From positions 1-42,909 of the IMG/VR virus record IMGVR_UViG_3300025909_000002: a stretch of DNA of 42,909 nucleotides; one strand, 5' to 3'. This document shows positions 1-6,552 of this stretch, one piece after another; the first letter of the stretch is position 1, and each line of letters starts with the position of its first letter. Position numbers and translations under genes: made by a program. The stretch is from a virus. The notes under the pieces were generated by a model. That model saw nothing but the letters and a program-made list of their open reading frames with translations. It ran no database searches and was not told the origin of the DNA.

Positions 1-127
1 CAGCACCCGATCGGCATTTCGGAAACTGGGTCGCAGAGCACTGGCTTGGGCTGTTGGAGAATGGCCTCGATCAGCTCGGGAAGGCCGTGCGGATTAAGCT
101 GACGTGGCCCGAGGAGGGGGCGCCCCC
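1..127. repeat. Left copy of 127-bp terminal direct repeat
   Basis: These 127 bases are identical to the last 127 bases of the window. An exact overlap of this size is what a k-mer assembler leaves at the ends of a circular or circularly permuted molecule. I therefore read it as one locus seen twice, not as a real repeat, although a true short terminal redundancy is not excluded. Confidence 0.9.
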
Positions 128-179
128 CGAGTCTTTTCGGGAGCGACATAGCTACACCCATGCGAGGGCCGCCGCGTGA
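1..179 (+). CDS. C-terminal end of replication protein with DnaA-N-like domain (continues from 41777)
   Basis: This is the 3' end of the gene that begins at 41777 and runs through the circular junction; it enters here in the second base of a codon and stops at TGA 177-179. The segment encodes the end of a DnaA domain-I-like fold (APDRHFGNWVAEHW, then KAVRIKLTWPEE) and a short tail. Its stop overlaps the GTG start of the next gene (GTGA), so the two are probably translationally coupled. The whole protein is 394 residues and is described at 41777. Confidence 0.8.
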   Translation, partial: APDRHFGNWVAEHWLGLLENGLDQLGKAVRIKLTWPEEGAPPESFRERHSYTHARAAA

Positions 180-373
180 GACGCAACGGACACCTGGAGG
201 AACTCGCCGAGCAGCGGCGTGCGGAGAAGGCACAGAAGCGCGAACGACAACGCCGCGTCGCCTTGGACATGTACCGCGAGGGCTACGGAACTCGGGCCAT
301 TCGGGAGCGGCTGCGCGTGCACAGTTCCACCGTGCTCCAGCTCATCCGTGAAGCCGCCGAGGGGGGCGCGTGA
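176..373 (+). CDS. Small helix-turn-helix protein
   Basis: A 65-residue basic protein starting with GTG that overlaps the replication gene stop. The N-terminal half is a charged helix rich in Arg, Lys and Glu. Residues about 31-60 (ALDMYREGYGTRAIRERL, then RVHSSTVLQLIREA) read as a helix-turn-helix of the resolvase/transposase-regulator kind, with a Gly turn and a Ser-Thr recognition helix. Its place directly after the replication protein suggests an accessory DNA-binding role, for example origin binding or autoregulation; that role is inference. No effector domain is present. Confidence 0.6.
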   Translation: MRRNGHLEELAEQRRAEKAQKRERQRRVALDMYREGYGTRAIRERLRVHSSTVLQLIREAAEGGA

Positions 374-419
374 AAGAGCGGGTCGAGGCTCAGGCGAGTT
401 CGGCGAGGAGGGCTGTCCG

Positions 420-581
420 ATGATCTCCGCTTCAGTTCGGTCCTGCTTCCTCCCGTGTCTCCGCCGCGTGGCGATTGCCCTGGGTGCCGTGGCGCTGACG
501 GCCGCCTTTTTCGGCGCACTGCTCGGTCGCGGCGCGACGGCGCGCGAACGAATGCTGGACCCATGGTGGTGGCTCGGATGA
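420..581 (+). CDS. Small single-pass membrane protein
   Basis: A 53-residue protein with a strong ribosome binding site (AGGAGGG at 406-412, 7 bases before ATG). A short basic N-terminus is followed by one hydrophobic segment, about residues 18-35 (VAIALGAVALTAAFFGAL), and a tail ending in WWWLG. It has the shape of a small inner-membrane protein. The stop overlaps the next ATG (ATGA). Function is unknown; small membrane proteins in phage early regions often act in superinfection exclusion, but nothing here shows that. Confidence 0.5.
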   Translation: MISASVRSCFLPCLRRVAIALGAVALTAAFFGALLGRGATARERMLDPWWWLG

Positions 582-988
582 GAACGACCGTCGAAAAGCC
601 CGCCGGTCACGTTTCGAGACGACGGGCGCGTCTGGAAACGTGCCCGTTCTGTGGCAGCGGCATACCCCAAGGGATGACCGGCCGGCCGCGCTCTACATGC
701 GGGAGCCTCCGCTGTAAGGCGGCGCTGAAGCGCGCACAAAGAGACGCCCAGGCGCACAAATGGACCGGGGAGGACTGGCTCGAGGCGCTGGAGAGGTGGC
801 AACACCGCTGCTCGCGGTGCGGTCGGGAAACGCGGCTGGGGCCGAAGCCCCGCCTTCGCGTGCCCGTTCTACCTGTGTGCACCGCGTGCCGGACGAAGCC
901 GCTCGGTGCCAAGGCGAAGCGCTGGCTCGCGAACCTTCACCCCTTCACTCCTCTTCCACGTTCCCCGGGGCCGGGTCGGGAAGCCTGA
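578..988 (+). CDS. Double zinc-ribbon hypothetical protein
   Basis: A 136-residue basic protein starting at the ATG that overlaps the previous stop. It contains two cysteine clusters: CPFCGSG followed by CGSLRC near residues 22-46, and CSRCGRE followed by CTAC near residues 74-100, the second resembling a treble-clef or HNH-like zinc knuckle without an obvious HNH catalytic triad. Lys and Arg are abundant, so nucleic-acid binding is likely. It converges on the leftward partition cluster, whose last gene ends one base later at 989. Function otherwise unknown. Confidence 0.6.
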   Translation: MRTTVEKPAGHVSRRRARLETCPFCGSGIPQGMTGRPRSTCGSLRCKAALKRAQRDAQAHKWTGEDWLEALERWQHRCSRCGRETRLGPKPRLRVPVLPVCTACRTKPLGAKAKRWLANLHPFTPLPRSPGPGREA

Positions 989-1225
989 TCAGGAGTCCCC
1001 CAGCCTGGTCCAGGAGAACTCGCCGACCTTGTGAGCTATCCCCGCGGTGATGAACCCGGTCCCGTCCGCGCGGACGACGAAGCCGATGTCGCGGCTTCGA
1101 AGGCTCGCGTTCTCGCGCGCGGTCCGCTCAAGCGTCTCGTCGGCCAGGTCGGGGAGGCGGGCCTCCCACGAGATCTTTTCCCGGCCGACCCTCTCAAACT
1201 TCACTCGGAAACGGGCATCAGTCAC
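989..1225 (-). CDS. Hypothetical protein, third gene of the partition operon
   Basis: A 78-residue protein starting with GTG at 1225, overlapping the end of the RHH gene by 8 bases; a longer upstream start is possible but would overlap more. It begins VTDARFRVKFERVG and reads as a small alpha/beta protein with no motif I recognise. The overlapping layout parA-RHH-this gene implies one leftward transcript, so it may be a partition accessory or regulator. That is inference from context only. Confidence 0.5.
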   Translation of the reverse strand: MTDARFRVKFERVGREKISWEARLPDLADETLERTARENASLRSRDIGFVVRADGTGFITAGIAHKVGEFSWTRLGDS

Positions 1226-1469
1226 GGCTGGGCCCTGAGGGGTCGGCGAGCTCCCGCCGAAACGCTCGGATGGCAAAGGCGGAGATGGTCTCTCGCTGCT
1301 CGGCGCACCGGACCGCTACATCCCTTCGCAGCGAGTCCGGGATCCACAGGTTTTGCCGTTGAGGCTTGTCCGGGTCCTTCCCCTCGACAAACCTCTCCGC
1401 CGCGGACTTCTGCGTCCGGCTTGGCCGTCGAACCTCGAACTCCTGCACTCGCTTCTTTGCCTTCGTCAT
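1218..1469 (-). CDS. Ribbon-helix-helix partition protein (ParB/CopG-type)
   Basis: An 83-residue protein whose ATG overlaps the stop of ParA (ATGA), with GAGAGGAAA just upstream as ribosome binding site. The basic N-terminal half is probably disordered. Residues about 39-75 (QNLWIPDSLRRDVAVRC, then ETISAFAIRAF) match a ribbon-helix-helix fold: a short strand, helix 1, the turn and helix 2. Small RHH proteins next to ParA are the centromere-binding partners of type Ib partition systems, where they bind parS repeats and repress the operon. Length and position fit that class. Confidence 0.7.
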   Translation of the reverse strand: MTKAKKRVQEFEVRRPSRTQKSAAERFVEGKDPDKPQRQNLWIPDSLRRDVAVRCAEQRETISAFAIRAFRRELADPSGPSRD

Positions 1470-2104
1470 TTTCCTCTCCGTACAAATCGCTGGAGCTCGG
1501 CCAGGATTGACCGAAGCTCGTTCGCTGCTTCTCCCTTGGGCTCGTGCTGGGTGACACCCATGCCCCGATAAATGGCCCACTCCCACGCGGTCCGGTTCAT
1601 CGTGTGCGAGCGAAAGAGGGGCAGCGAAACCGCCTCCATCGCTTCCCGTGCCTTGGCGGCGAGTCGAGTCCGCCTGACCTGCGTCAGCACCACGGCGGCC
1701 CGGAGGCGAGGCTGGGCGGCCTTGGCTTCGTCGATCAGCGCCAGGGTGCTGTCCAAGGCCCAGGCGTCCGGCCCTGACGGTCGGACGGGCACCAGAGCCA
1801 CGTCCGCCACGGCCAGTGCGGCGCGGGACACCTTCCCAATGCGTCCAGGCGTATCGACGACCGTCCAATTATAGAGACGGGCCATGCCGGGCAGCACCCG
1901 GTGAAGATCCTCCCCGAACCGGACGCAATGCGGCGTGGGCCGCCCCTCCTGCTCGGCGCGGGCGCACGCATCCAGACAAGTCTCCTGAGGGTCGGCATCC
2001 GCGAGGAGCACCTTCTGACCCCGGAGCATCAACTCCCAGGCCAAGGAAATCGCCAGCGTGGATTTCCCGACCCCGCCCTTCTGACTCACGAGAGAAAGGA
2101 GCAT
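1466..2104 (-). CDS. parA: ParA-family partition ATPase
   Basis: A 212-residue deviant Walker ATPase. It starts MLLSLVSQKGGVGKSTLAIS, giving the KGGVGKST P-loop with signature lysine at residues 9-16. LLADADPQET is the Walker A' aspartate motif and VVDTPG the Walker B region. There is no N-terminal DNA-binding domain, so it belongs to the short ParA (type Ib) group. Such ATPases position plasmids or phage-plasmids on the nucleoid together with a small RHH partner, which follows immediately. The 80-bp divergent region upstream holds nested inverted repeats that could be the operator or parS. Presence in a phage genome points to an extrachromosomal prophage state. Confidence 0.88.
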   Translation of the reverse strand: MLLSLVSQKGGVGKSTLAISLAWELMLRGQKVLLADADPQETCLDACARAEQEGRPTPHCVRFGEDLHRVLPGMARLYNWTVVDTPGRIGKVSRAALAVADVALVPVRPSGPDAWALDSTLALIDEAKAAQPRLRAAVVLTQVRRTRLAAKAREAMEAVSLPLFRSHTMNRTAWEWAIYRGMGVTQHEPKGEAANELRSILAELQRFVRRGK

Positions 2105-2115
2105 GGCGCCCTATG

Positions 2116-2152
2116 TTGCACGACCTCACCTTGACCGCAAGGAACTGTGCAA
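2116..2152. promoter_or_regulatory. Nested inverted repeat between parA and the rightward genes
   Basis: TTGCAC at 2116-2121 pairs with GTGCAA at 2147-2152, and inside it CCTTG at 2129-2133 pairs with CAAGG at 2138-2142. It lies upstream of parA on one strand and of the gene at 2186 on the other. A partition operator or parS is the natural guess. A possible rightward promoter, TTGACC at 2131 with TAAGGA 17 bases later, overlaps it; the -10 match is weak. Confidence 0.4.
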
Positions 2153-2178
2153 CTAAGGAACTATGGAGCAAAGGAGCA
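2139..2178 (+). repeat. Five-unit octamer array before the gene at 2186
   Basis: Five consecutive 8-base units: AAGGAACT, GTGCAACT, AAGGAACT, ATGGAGCA, AAGGAGCA. The last unit contains the AAGGAG ribosome binding site of the gene starting at 2186. The first unit overlaps the right half of the inverted repeat. Similar 8-base periodic arrays occur at 5337, 6523, 14280 and 15716. Confidence 0.6.
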
Positions 2179-2185
2179 ACAACCT

Positions 2186-2536
2186 ATGGACGTGGCACCG
2201 TCTAAGGACCCCATCGCGGAGGAACTCGAGCGCCTGTTCGAGTCCGACGCTTCGGGTTGGCGGCGTGGATTCCACTTCTCCCCACATGGCGAGAGGGCGA
2301 CCTATCAGCTGGATGTGGACGGGCTCTTCTGGGTGTTCATCCAGCAAGCAAAGGAGGACCCGACCCGATGGACAGTGACGGTCCACCCGGCCGGGGCCCA
2401 TTGGGGCGGAAAGGTTGAGGAGGGGGCACAGCCATACGAGACGCGGGGGGCGGCGGCCAAGGTTGGCCTTGGCCTCGCTGGGCAAATGCTCCTTAGAGCG
2501 CTGCAGCGGGTCAACAGATTGGGAGATGGTCGGTAG
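2186..2536 (+). CDS. Hypothetical protein
   Basis: A 116-residue protein. The start at 2186 is chosen over an in-frame upstream codon because AAGGAG (2171-2176) lies 9 bases before it. The body (FHFSPHGERATYQLDVDG, then LFWVFIQQ and WTVTVHPAG) looks like a small antiparallel beta sheet followed by a C-terminal helix (VGLGLAGQMLLRALQRV). No catalytic motif is visible. It is the first rightward gene after the partition operon and heads a string of small early-type genes. Function unknown. Confidence 0.6.
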   Translation: MDVAPSKDPIAEELERLFESDASGWRRGFHFSPHGERATYQLDVDGLFWVFIQQAKEDPTRWTVTVHPAGAHWGGKVEEGAQPYETRGAAAKVGLGLAGQMLLRALQRVNRLGDGR

Positions 2537-2599
2537 GTAGCGAGACGCGCGTTGACAACTCGTAAGGCTATCCGTAAGACGCACCGTCACGGCCGCGCA

Positions 2600-2911
2600 A
2601 TGCTTACCAAACCAAAGGCGATGCGGTCCCGGGGTGACCTCGTGAGCTGGCCCTTCCGGATTGAGCGGCGCACTGATGGGTGGCCGATGCAGCTCTTCGT
2701 CGTGTACGAGAACCCGATCGATGCGAAGCCGGGTTACCCGTACGTGGTCCGGCGCTGGGAGGTCGCGCCGGGCCACCCTAACTGGCCTAGGGAAGCGATG
2801 TGCGGCCAGACGCTCGAGGAAGTGCGAGCGCTCATTCCTGAAGGGCTGGCGCTTGTGTCCGTTGTTCCGGCCGTAGAGAAGGACCCGTGCATCAAGGAGG
2901 TGTGGCTTTGA
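2600..2911 (+). CDS. Hypothetical protein
   Basis: A protein of about 103 residues; the start is uncertain, with ATG codons at 2600 and 2621 and GTG at 2642 all in frame and none with a good ribosome binding site. The conserved-looking part begins VSWPFRIERR and continues LFVVYENPIDAKPG and YVVRRWEV, an alternating strand pattern suggesting a small beta-sheet protein. The stop overlaps the TTG start of the next gene. I recognise no family. Confidence 0.5.
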   Translation: MLTKPKAMRSRGDLVSWPFRIERRTDGWPMQLFVVYENPIDAKPGYPYVVRRWEVAPGHPNWPREAMCGQTLEEVRALIPEGLALVSVVPAVEKDPCIKEVWL

Positions 2912-3105
2912 GCCAGACAAAGGAGATCGCTCGCCTTCGGACGCTTGTCTCGAGCTACGGCCGATGGGCGGTGGCGCTTGACCTGGCGCTTCGCGAGCCG
3001 TGCCGTCGCCGAGACCCGAAGACCGGGAAGGCTTGCGAGTGCTGTGAACAGCGCTCGGAGTTGTTCCAGGCGGCCAAGTTGATGGAGCCGACCGGGGACC
3101 CATGA
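2908..3105 (+). CDS. Small hypothetical protein with TTG start
   Basis: A 65-residue protein. The ribosome binding site AAGGAGG at 2894-2900 sits 7 bases before TTG at 2908, which overlaps the previous stop (TTGA). This favours TTG over the upstream in-frame GTG codons at 2887 and 2902, the second being only one base from the site. The sequence is mostly helical (EIARLRTLVSSYGRWAVALD) with a C-terminal CECC cluster. Function unknown; it belongs to a 4-base-overlap gene chain. Confidence 0.5.
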   Translation: MSQTKEIARLRTLVSSYGRWAVALDLALREPCRRRDPKTGKACECCEQRSELFQAAKLMEPTGDP

Positions 3106-3452
3106 GCCACGAAGCCCACAAGCGGGAGTGCCTTGCGTGCGGTCGGCGGGTCATCTGGGCCACCCATCGAGTGAGCGGGAAGCGTATTGCGGTGGACCCC
3201 GACTCGCACGGCCAACTCGGGACGTTGGTGGTGATTGATTCCGGGCGGCAGGAGCGACCCCTGCTTTACGTGGAGACGTACAATGCGGCGCAGCACGGCT
3301 CGACGCCGCGGAGGCGGCCCCACGCGGAAACGTGCCGCGGGAAGGCTGGCCGGGTCTGGACCAAGTCGGCCGGCGTGATCAGAAACAGCACCACGGAACC
3401 AGTTACTTCCGACAATCCCATATTAGCGGAAGTGGGGGAGGACAATGGATAG
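3102..3452 (+). CDS. Zinc-ribbon-like hypothetical protein
   Basis: A 116-residue protein with ATGA overlap to the upstream gene. The N-terminus has CLACGRRVIWATHRVSGKR, and a later HAETCRGK segment supplies His and Cys, so one zinc site built from C-x2-C and H-x3-C is likely. Similar short proteins of this layout are common in phage early regions and usually have no assigned role. Its C-terminal codons overlap an inverted repeat (3405-3433) that may serve the next gene. Confidence 0.55.
   Translation: MSHEAHKRECLACGRRVIWATHRVSGKRIAVDPDSHGQLGTLVVIDSGRQERPLLYVETYNAAQHGSTPRRRPHAETCRGKAGRVWTKSAGVIRNSTTEPVTSDNPILAEVGEDNG
3405..3433. promoter_or_regulatory. Inverted repeat just upstream of the winged-helix gene
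   Basis: ACTTCCG (3405-3411) is repeated inverted as CGGAAGT (3427-3433) around a 15-base AT-rich centre containing CATATTAG. It lies within the end of the previous gene and stops 11 bases before the ATG at 3445. The geometry suits a dimeric repressor operator, perhaps autoregulatory; this is inference. Confidence 0.4.
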
Positions 3453-3984
3453 ATCAGAAAGGGTCGTTCAGCTGATTTTGCAGCTCCGCTGGCCCAAGGG
3501 GGTCCCGGTGGAGGAGCTGGACACCGCCCCCGGGTACGTCGAGCGCGTGCGCTCGGTGGTCGGGGAACTGCTCGGCCCGGCGCTCGCTGCCGTGCGGGCG
3601 GCTGTGCCACGTCAGCGCGCCCAGAAGGCGCCGGCGAAGCCAGCGCCGCGGAAGGACCCGGGGCGCTACACGCAGGGCGAGCTCACCCGGAAGGTGGAGC
3701 GGCTCCTTCGGTCGGGAGATTTTTCCATGGGGGAAATCGTCCAGCACACGGGCGTGAAGCACCCATCCAACGTTTACAAGGTTGTGGTGCATGACCTTGG
3801 GGCGCGGGAAATCACCGGGAGGGCCATGGGTAAGCGCTACACGTTGGTTCCGGAGGTGAAGCGCCTCCCGCCGAAGGGTCCGCCCCAGGAACGTCCATCA
3901 GCGCCCAACGTCGCAGCGCCGGAGCGCCAAGCCGCGCCGGTGCCGCCCACCATCCGGCGCCAGGGCTCAGAGGTTCCCGCGTGA
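3445..3984 (+). CDS. Putative winged-helix DNA-binding protein
   Basis: A 179-residue protein with overlapping start. Residues about 75-130 (TQGELTRKVERLLRSGDFSM, then GEIVQHTGVKHPSNVYKVV and MGKRYTLV) have the order expected of a winged helix: helix, helix, recognition helix, then a wing hairpin. The flanks are Pro/Lys-rich linkers (KAPAKPAPRK and PKGPPQERP). It sits between the small early genes and the integrase, a usual place for a lysogeny or excision regulator, and an inverted repeat lies just before it. A role as regulator is plausible but not shown. Confidence 0.55.
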   Translation: MDRSERVVQLILQLRWPKGVPVEELDTAPGYVERVRSVVGELLGPALAAVRAAVPRQRAQKAPAKPAPRKDPGRYTQGELTRKVERLLRSGDFSMGEIVQHTGVKHPSNVYKVVVHDLGAREITGRAMGKRYTLVPEVKRLPPKGPPQERPSAPNVAAPERQAAPVPPTIRRQGSEVPA

Positions 3985-4002
3985 CGCCCGAGGGCAGGTG
4001 AC

Positions 4003-4992
4003 GTGGCCAGCTCCCTCGTCAGGCGGGGAAGCGCCTCTCTCCGGGTCTCCCCCTGGGCGGAGGAGGCGGCGCGAGAGTTCGCGTCCAACGTCCTCGCCCC
4101 TCGGACGAAGGCGGCCTACGCGCTGAACTGGCGCACCTTCAAGGAATGGTGCGAGCAAAACGGCTTTGCCTACCTGCCCGCGCCTCCGGAGGTGGTGTGC
4201 CTGTTTCTGGCCGCTCGCGCGAAGGCGGGCATCCGGCCCACGTCGCTCGCGCTGGCGCTCGCGGCGATCAGCCGTGCCCATCAGGCGGCGAAGGTTGACT
4301 CGCCCACGGGCTCGCTCGAGGTGCGAACCATGCTCGCCGGCATTCGGCGCACGGTGGGAGCGAAGCCGTCCCGGAAGGCGCCGCTCATCGCCGAGACGCT
4401 CCGCACCATCGTCGAGAACCTGAACGTGCAAACGGGCCTGGCGGCGCTCAGGGACAGAGCGCTCCTCCTCGTGGGCTTCGCGGCGGCGCTCCGTCGTGAG
4501 GAACTCGTCGCGCTGACGGTGCGCGACGTGGAGTTCACCCCGGAAGGTATGTGGATTGTCATCCGGTCCAGCAAAACGGATCAGGCCGGTCAGGGGGAGC
4601 GGCTTGCCATCGTGAAGGAAGCAGACCCCTCCATCTGCCCCGTTGAAGCGCTGCGCACGTGGTTGGAGGCGACGCGGACCACGTCTGGCCCACTCTTTCG
4701 GAGAATCAGCCGGGCCGGACAGGTGGGAAAGAAGGCGCTGACCGGTCGCTCCGTGGCGCTCATCGTGAAAAAGCATGTCGGAGTAGATGGGCTGGACCCC
4801 GCCCGCTTCGCTGGGCATAGCCTCCGCGCTGGCTTCGCGACGTCCGCGGCGAGGGCCGGACACAGTGAGCTGCTCATCGCGGACCAGACGAGACACCGGA
4901 ATATGGACATCCTCCGGGGCTACGTCCGAGAGGCGAACGCCTTCCAGAAGAACGCGGGAAAGGGCCTACTCAGTAGGAGGGGGAGAGCATGA
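4003..4992 (+). CDS. int: Tyrosine recombinase / integrase
   Basis: A 329-residue site-specific recombinase starting with GTG at 4003. Residues 20-120 form the SAM-like core-binding domain (TKAAYALNWRTFKEWCEQ). The catalytic domain carries the expected residues: Arg164 (AALRREELVAL), Lys191 (RSSKTDQ), His272 and Arg275 (GHSLRAGF), His298 (TRHRNMD) and the nucleophile Tyr307 (LRGYVRE). The length is typical of XerC/D-like and phage integrases lacking an N-terminal arm-binding domain. It could integrate the phage or resolve dimers of a circular prophage; the nearby partition genes make the second use worth considering. No attP site could be identified by eye. Confidence 0.9.
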   Translation: MASSLVRRGSASLRVSPWAEEAAREFASNVLAPRTKAAYALNWRTFKEWCEQNGFAYLPAPPEVVCLFLAARAKAGIRPTSLALALAAISRAHQAAKVDSPTGSLEVRTMLAGIRRTVGAKPSRKAPLIAETLRTIVENLNVQTGLAALRDRALLLVGFAAALRREELVALTVRDVEFTPEGMWIVIRSSKTDQAGQGERLAIVKEADPSICPVEALRTWLEATRTTSGPLFRRISRAGQVGKKALTGRSVALIVKKHVGVDGLDPARFAGHSLRAGFATSAARAGHSELLIADQTRHRNMDILRGYVREANAFQKNAGKGLLSRRGRA

Positions 4993-5240
4993 ATGCGCTG
5001 GGCCTGGTGGTGGTGCTCCTCCTCGCTGGAAACCCGGAGGACGCCCGCGCCGACGAAGCACGTCAGCGCGAGCGCGAAACGGCGGTGATGGAGCAGGCCT
5101 ATGAAAAGGGCCTCGACCCTGTGCGCGTGACGGAGCTGGAGGCGCGGCTCGCCGAGCTCGAGGACCGCGTCTGGAAGCTTGAACTCGAGCTCAGGCCGCG
5201 CCGGGTCCTCAACTGTCCCGTGCCGGCCAAGAAGAAGTGA
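4989..5240 (+). CDS. Small exported or membrane-anchored coiled-coil protein
   Basis: An 83-residue protein, ATGA overlap with int. It begins with a hydrophobic stretch (MNALGLVVVLLLAGN) that could be a signal peptide or anchor, then a highly charged helix with heptad-like leucines (VTELEARLAELEDRVWKLEL). An envelope-facing coiled coil is likely. Function unknown; lysis spanins share this shape, but it is far from the lysis genes. Confidence 0.5.
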   Translation: MNALGLVVVLLLAGNPEDARADEARQRERETAVMEQAYEKGLDPVRVTELEARLAELEDRVWKLELELRPRRVLNCPVPAKKK

Positions 5241-5659
5241 GGTGCTTCCTGTGTGGCGAAATGTACGGGAGTCCGGACCGATGGACTTCTCACATGACCG
5301 CGCGCCACGCGGATAGGCTGGACCCTGAGGACAGTACAACAGAGCCAGGGAGCAAAAGCGCAATGGAACCGTTCGAAGTGGAAGCGCAGCATCTTCGGGA
5401 ACTCCTCCAGGTCGCGAGCCGCGAATGCGCGGCGGCTGGGTTCGAGGGCGAGCTGAACTCGCAGATCGCCCAGGCATTGGAGCGCGCCCGCTGCTTCGAA
5501 GCAGCCGAAAGGGAGTTGGGGCGGGCCCGGGAGCGGCTTCGTCAGCTGGAAGGGTGCCTGGTGGATGCGGTGATGTGCCTTCGTCGGGACGGCGTGGGGC
5601 GATCGGAGGTGTTTCAGCGCGCGTCGGACCTCATCCCTCTGCAGGAGGCCGGACGGTGA
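5237..5659 (+). CDS. C2H2 zinc-finger plus helical protein (possibly two products)
   Basis: A 140-codon frame with GTG start overlapping the previous stop. Residues 3-24 form a textbook C2H2 finger: CFLC, twelve residues, then H-x4-H (HMTARH). From residue 43 the protein is a charged coiled coil (ERELGRARERLRQLEG). Between them lies an 8-base periodic DNA array (5337-5368), and the ATG at 5363 sits in a CAATGGA unit identical to that at the start of the gene at 6533. An internal start giving a separate 98-residue protein is therefore plausible. C2H2 fingers with this spacing are uncommon in phages. Confidence 0.55.
   Translation: MRCFLCGEMYGSPDRWTSHMTARHADRLDPEDSTTEPGSKSAMEPFEVEAQHLRELLQVASRECAAAGFEGELNSQIAQALERARCFEAAERELGRARERLRQLEGCLVDAVMCLRRDGVGRSEVFQRASDLIPLQEAGR
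5337..5368 (+). repeat. Four-unit octamer array around an internal ATG
   Basis: Units CAACAGAG, CCAGGGAG, CAAAAGCG and CAATGGAA follow each other with exact 8-base spacing. The last contains ATG 5363. Because 8 is not a multiple of 3, the repeat is not a peptide repeat, which argues for selection at the DNA or RNA level. Confidence 0.55.
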
Positions 5660-5892
5660 CACCTGAAGAGGAGGAACTCCGTCGCAAAGTGTCGTCCCCC
5701 CACGTGAAGGTGTGTCGTGAGGACGTGCTCCTCGCGCTCCGGCTGTTGGACGAGGTCCGCGCCCAAGCCACCGCCGCGCGTACGGCGCGCCGGCCCCGCG
5801 CCGCGGACTGGAAGGAGCGCGCCTTGGAGGCCGATCTAAAACTGATCAGGGGGATCCATGCCGCCATATACGGCCTCCCGGAGGGGCTGTGA
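5656..5892 (+). CDS. Hypothetical protein
   Basis: A 78-residue, mostly helical, charged protein. GTG at 5656 overlaps the upstream stop and follows AGGAGG at 5643-5648 by 7 bases, which decides the start. It opens TPEEEELRRKVSSPHVKVC and ends with an Ala-rich helix. I recognise no domain. It belongs to the compact series of overlapping small genes between int and the terminase. Confidence 0.5.
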   Translation: MTPEEEELRRKVSSPHVKVCREDVLLALRLLDEVRAQATAARTARRPRAADWKERALEADLKLIRGIHAAIYGLPEGL

Positions 5893-5923
5893 GCACCCTG
5901 CTCGCCGCCACGGAGCCGAAGCG

Positions 5924-6175
5924 ATGACCAAGCCACAAGAGCAGCACCGTGGCTGTCCGTGCGGCCAGTGTGTCGAGTGCGTGGAGGGCCGTCGGCCCGA
6001 CCACATCGGGTCGCCCGGCGCCGCGGGCATTCGCGCCCAAGCCATCCGCGAGACGAAGGAGCGGTGCGCGCAGTTGGCGGAGGCCGATGCTCGGGGCTGG
6101 CATGCGAAGAACGCCGCCCAAGCATTGAGAAACCTAGCCTCTTTCATCCGCGCACTACCGGAGAATGAAACGTGA
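5924..6175 (+). CDS. Small cysteine-cluster protein
   Basis: An 83-residue protein. ATG 5924 is preferred because the longer frame would run well into the previous gene, though the ribosome binding site is weak. Near the N-terminus it has CPCGQCVECVEG, a dense CxCxxCxxC cluster that could bind zinc. The rest is one long helix (RAQAIRETKERCAQLAEADA). The stop overlaps the next GTG. Function unknown. Confidence 0.5.
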   Translation: MTKPQEQHRGCPCGQCVECVEGRRPDHIGSPGAAGIRAQAIRETKERCAQLAEADARGWHAKNAAQALRNLASFIRALPENET

Positions 6176-6552
6176 GCAGGATCCAGGCCATCCGAAGCGC
6201 GCTGATGGAGCTTGAGCACGAAACCGTCACCCATCTCAATGAGTGGGGCCCTGAGAACCCCAGTGATGGGACGGGCGGCGTCGAGTCAGAGCGGGGCGCG
6301 CTGGTTTTTCGCCGTGCCTGCATTGAAGCCTTCGCCGAGGGCCGGGGCACCTGGCGGGCACTGGCCATGGATAGGCTGATGAACGCCTTTTCGGAGGCGC
6401 GGCTCCCGGAGCTCCGTGACGCCATTATGGACGCTGCCGGACTCCTCGTGGCGTGGGCGGTGGACCTCGAGCAGCGTCCCAAGGATGCTCCCCGCGATGC
6501 GCCAGGAGCCCGCCCGTCGGCACAACAGAGCAATGGAGCACGTCCGGAGTGA
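6172..6552 (+). CDS. Hypothetical protein
   Basis: A 126-residue protein starting with GTG in a GTGA overlap. It is predicted largely helical (RIQAIRSALMELEHETVTHL, and LRDAIMDAAGLLVAWAVDLE) with a Pro-rich tail. No catalytic or binding motif is visible. Its 3' end overlaps the start of the next gene by 20 bases, where an octamer array is found. Confidence 0.5.
   Translation: MSRIQAIRSALMELEHETVTHLNEWGPENPSDGTGGVESERGALVFRRACIEAFAEGRGTWRALAMDRLMNAFSEARLPELRDAIMDAAGLLVAWAVDLEQRPKDAPRDAPGARPSAQQSNGARPE
6523..6538 (+). repeat. Two-unit octamer array at the start of the gene at 6533
   Basis: CAACAGAG is followed directly by CAATGGAG, the second unit holding the ATG at 6533. The first unit is identical to the first unit at 5337, and the second matches the last unit there in 7 of 8 bases. 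Confidence 0.45.

Noticed and set aside
2153-3163. 336-codon minus-strand frame
   Set aside because: Opposite three rightward genes with good starts and overlaps; the composition is Pro/Arg/His-rich and no start signal is visible.
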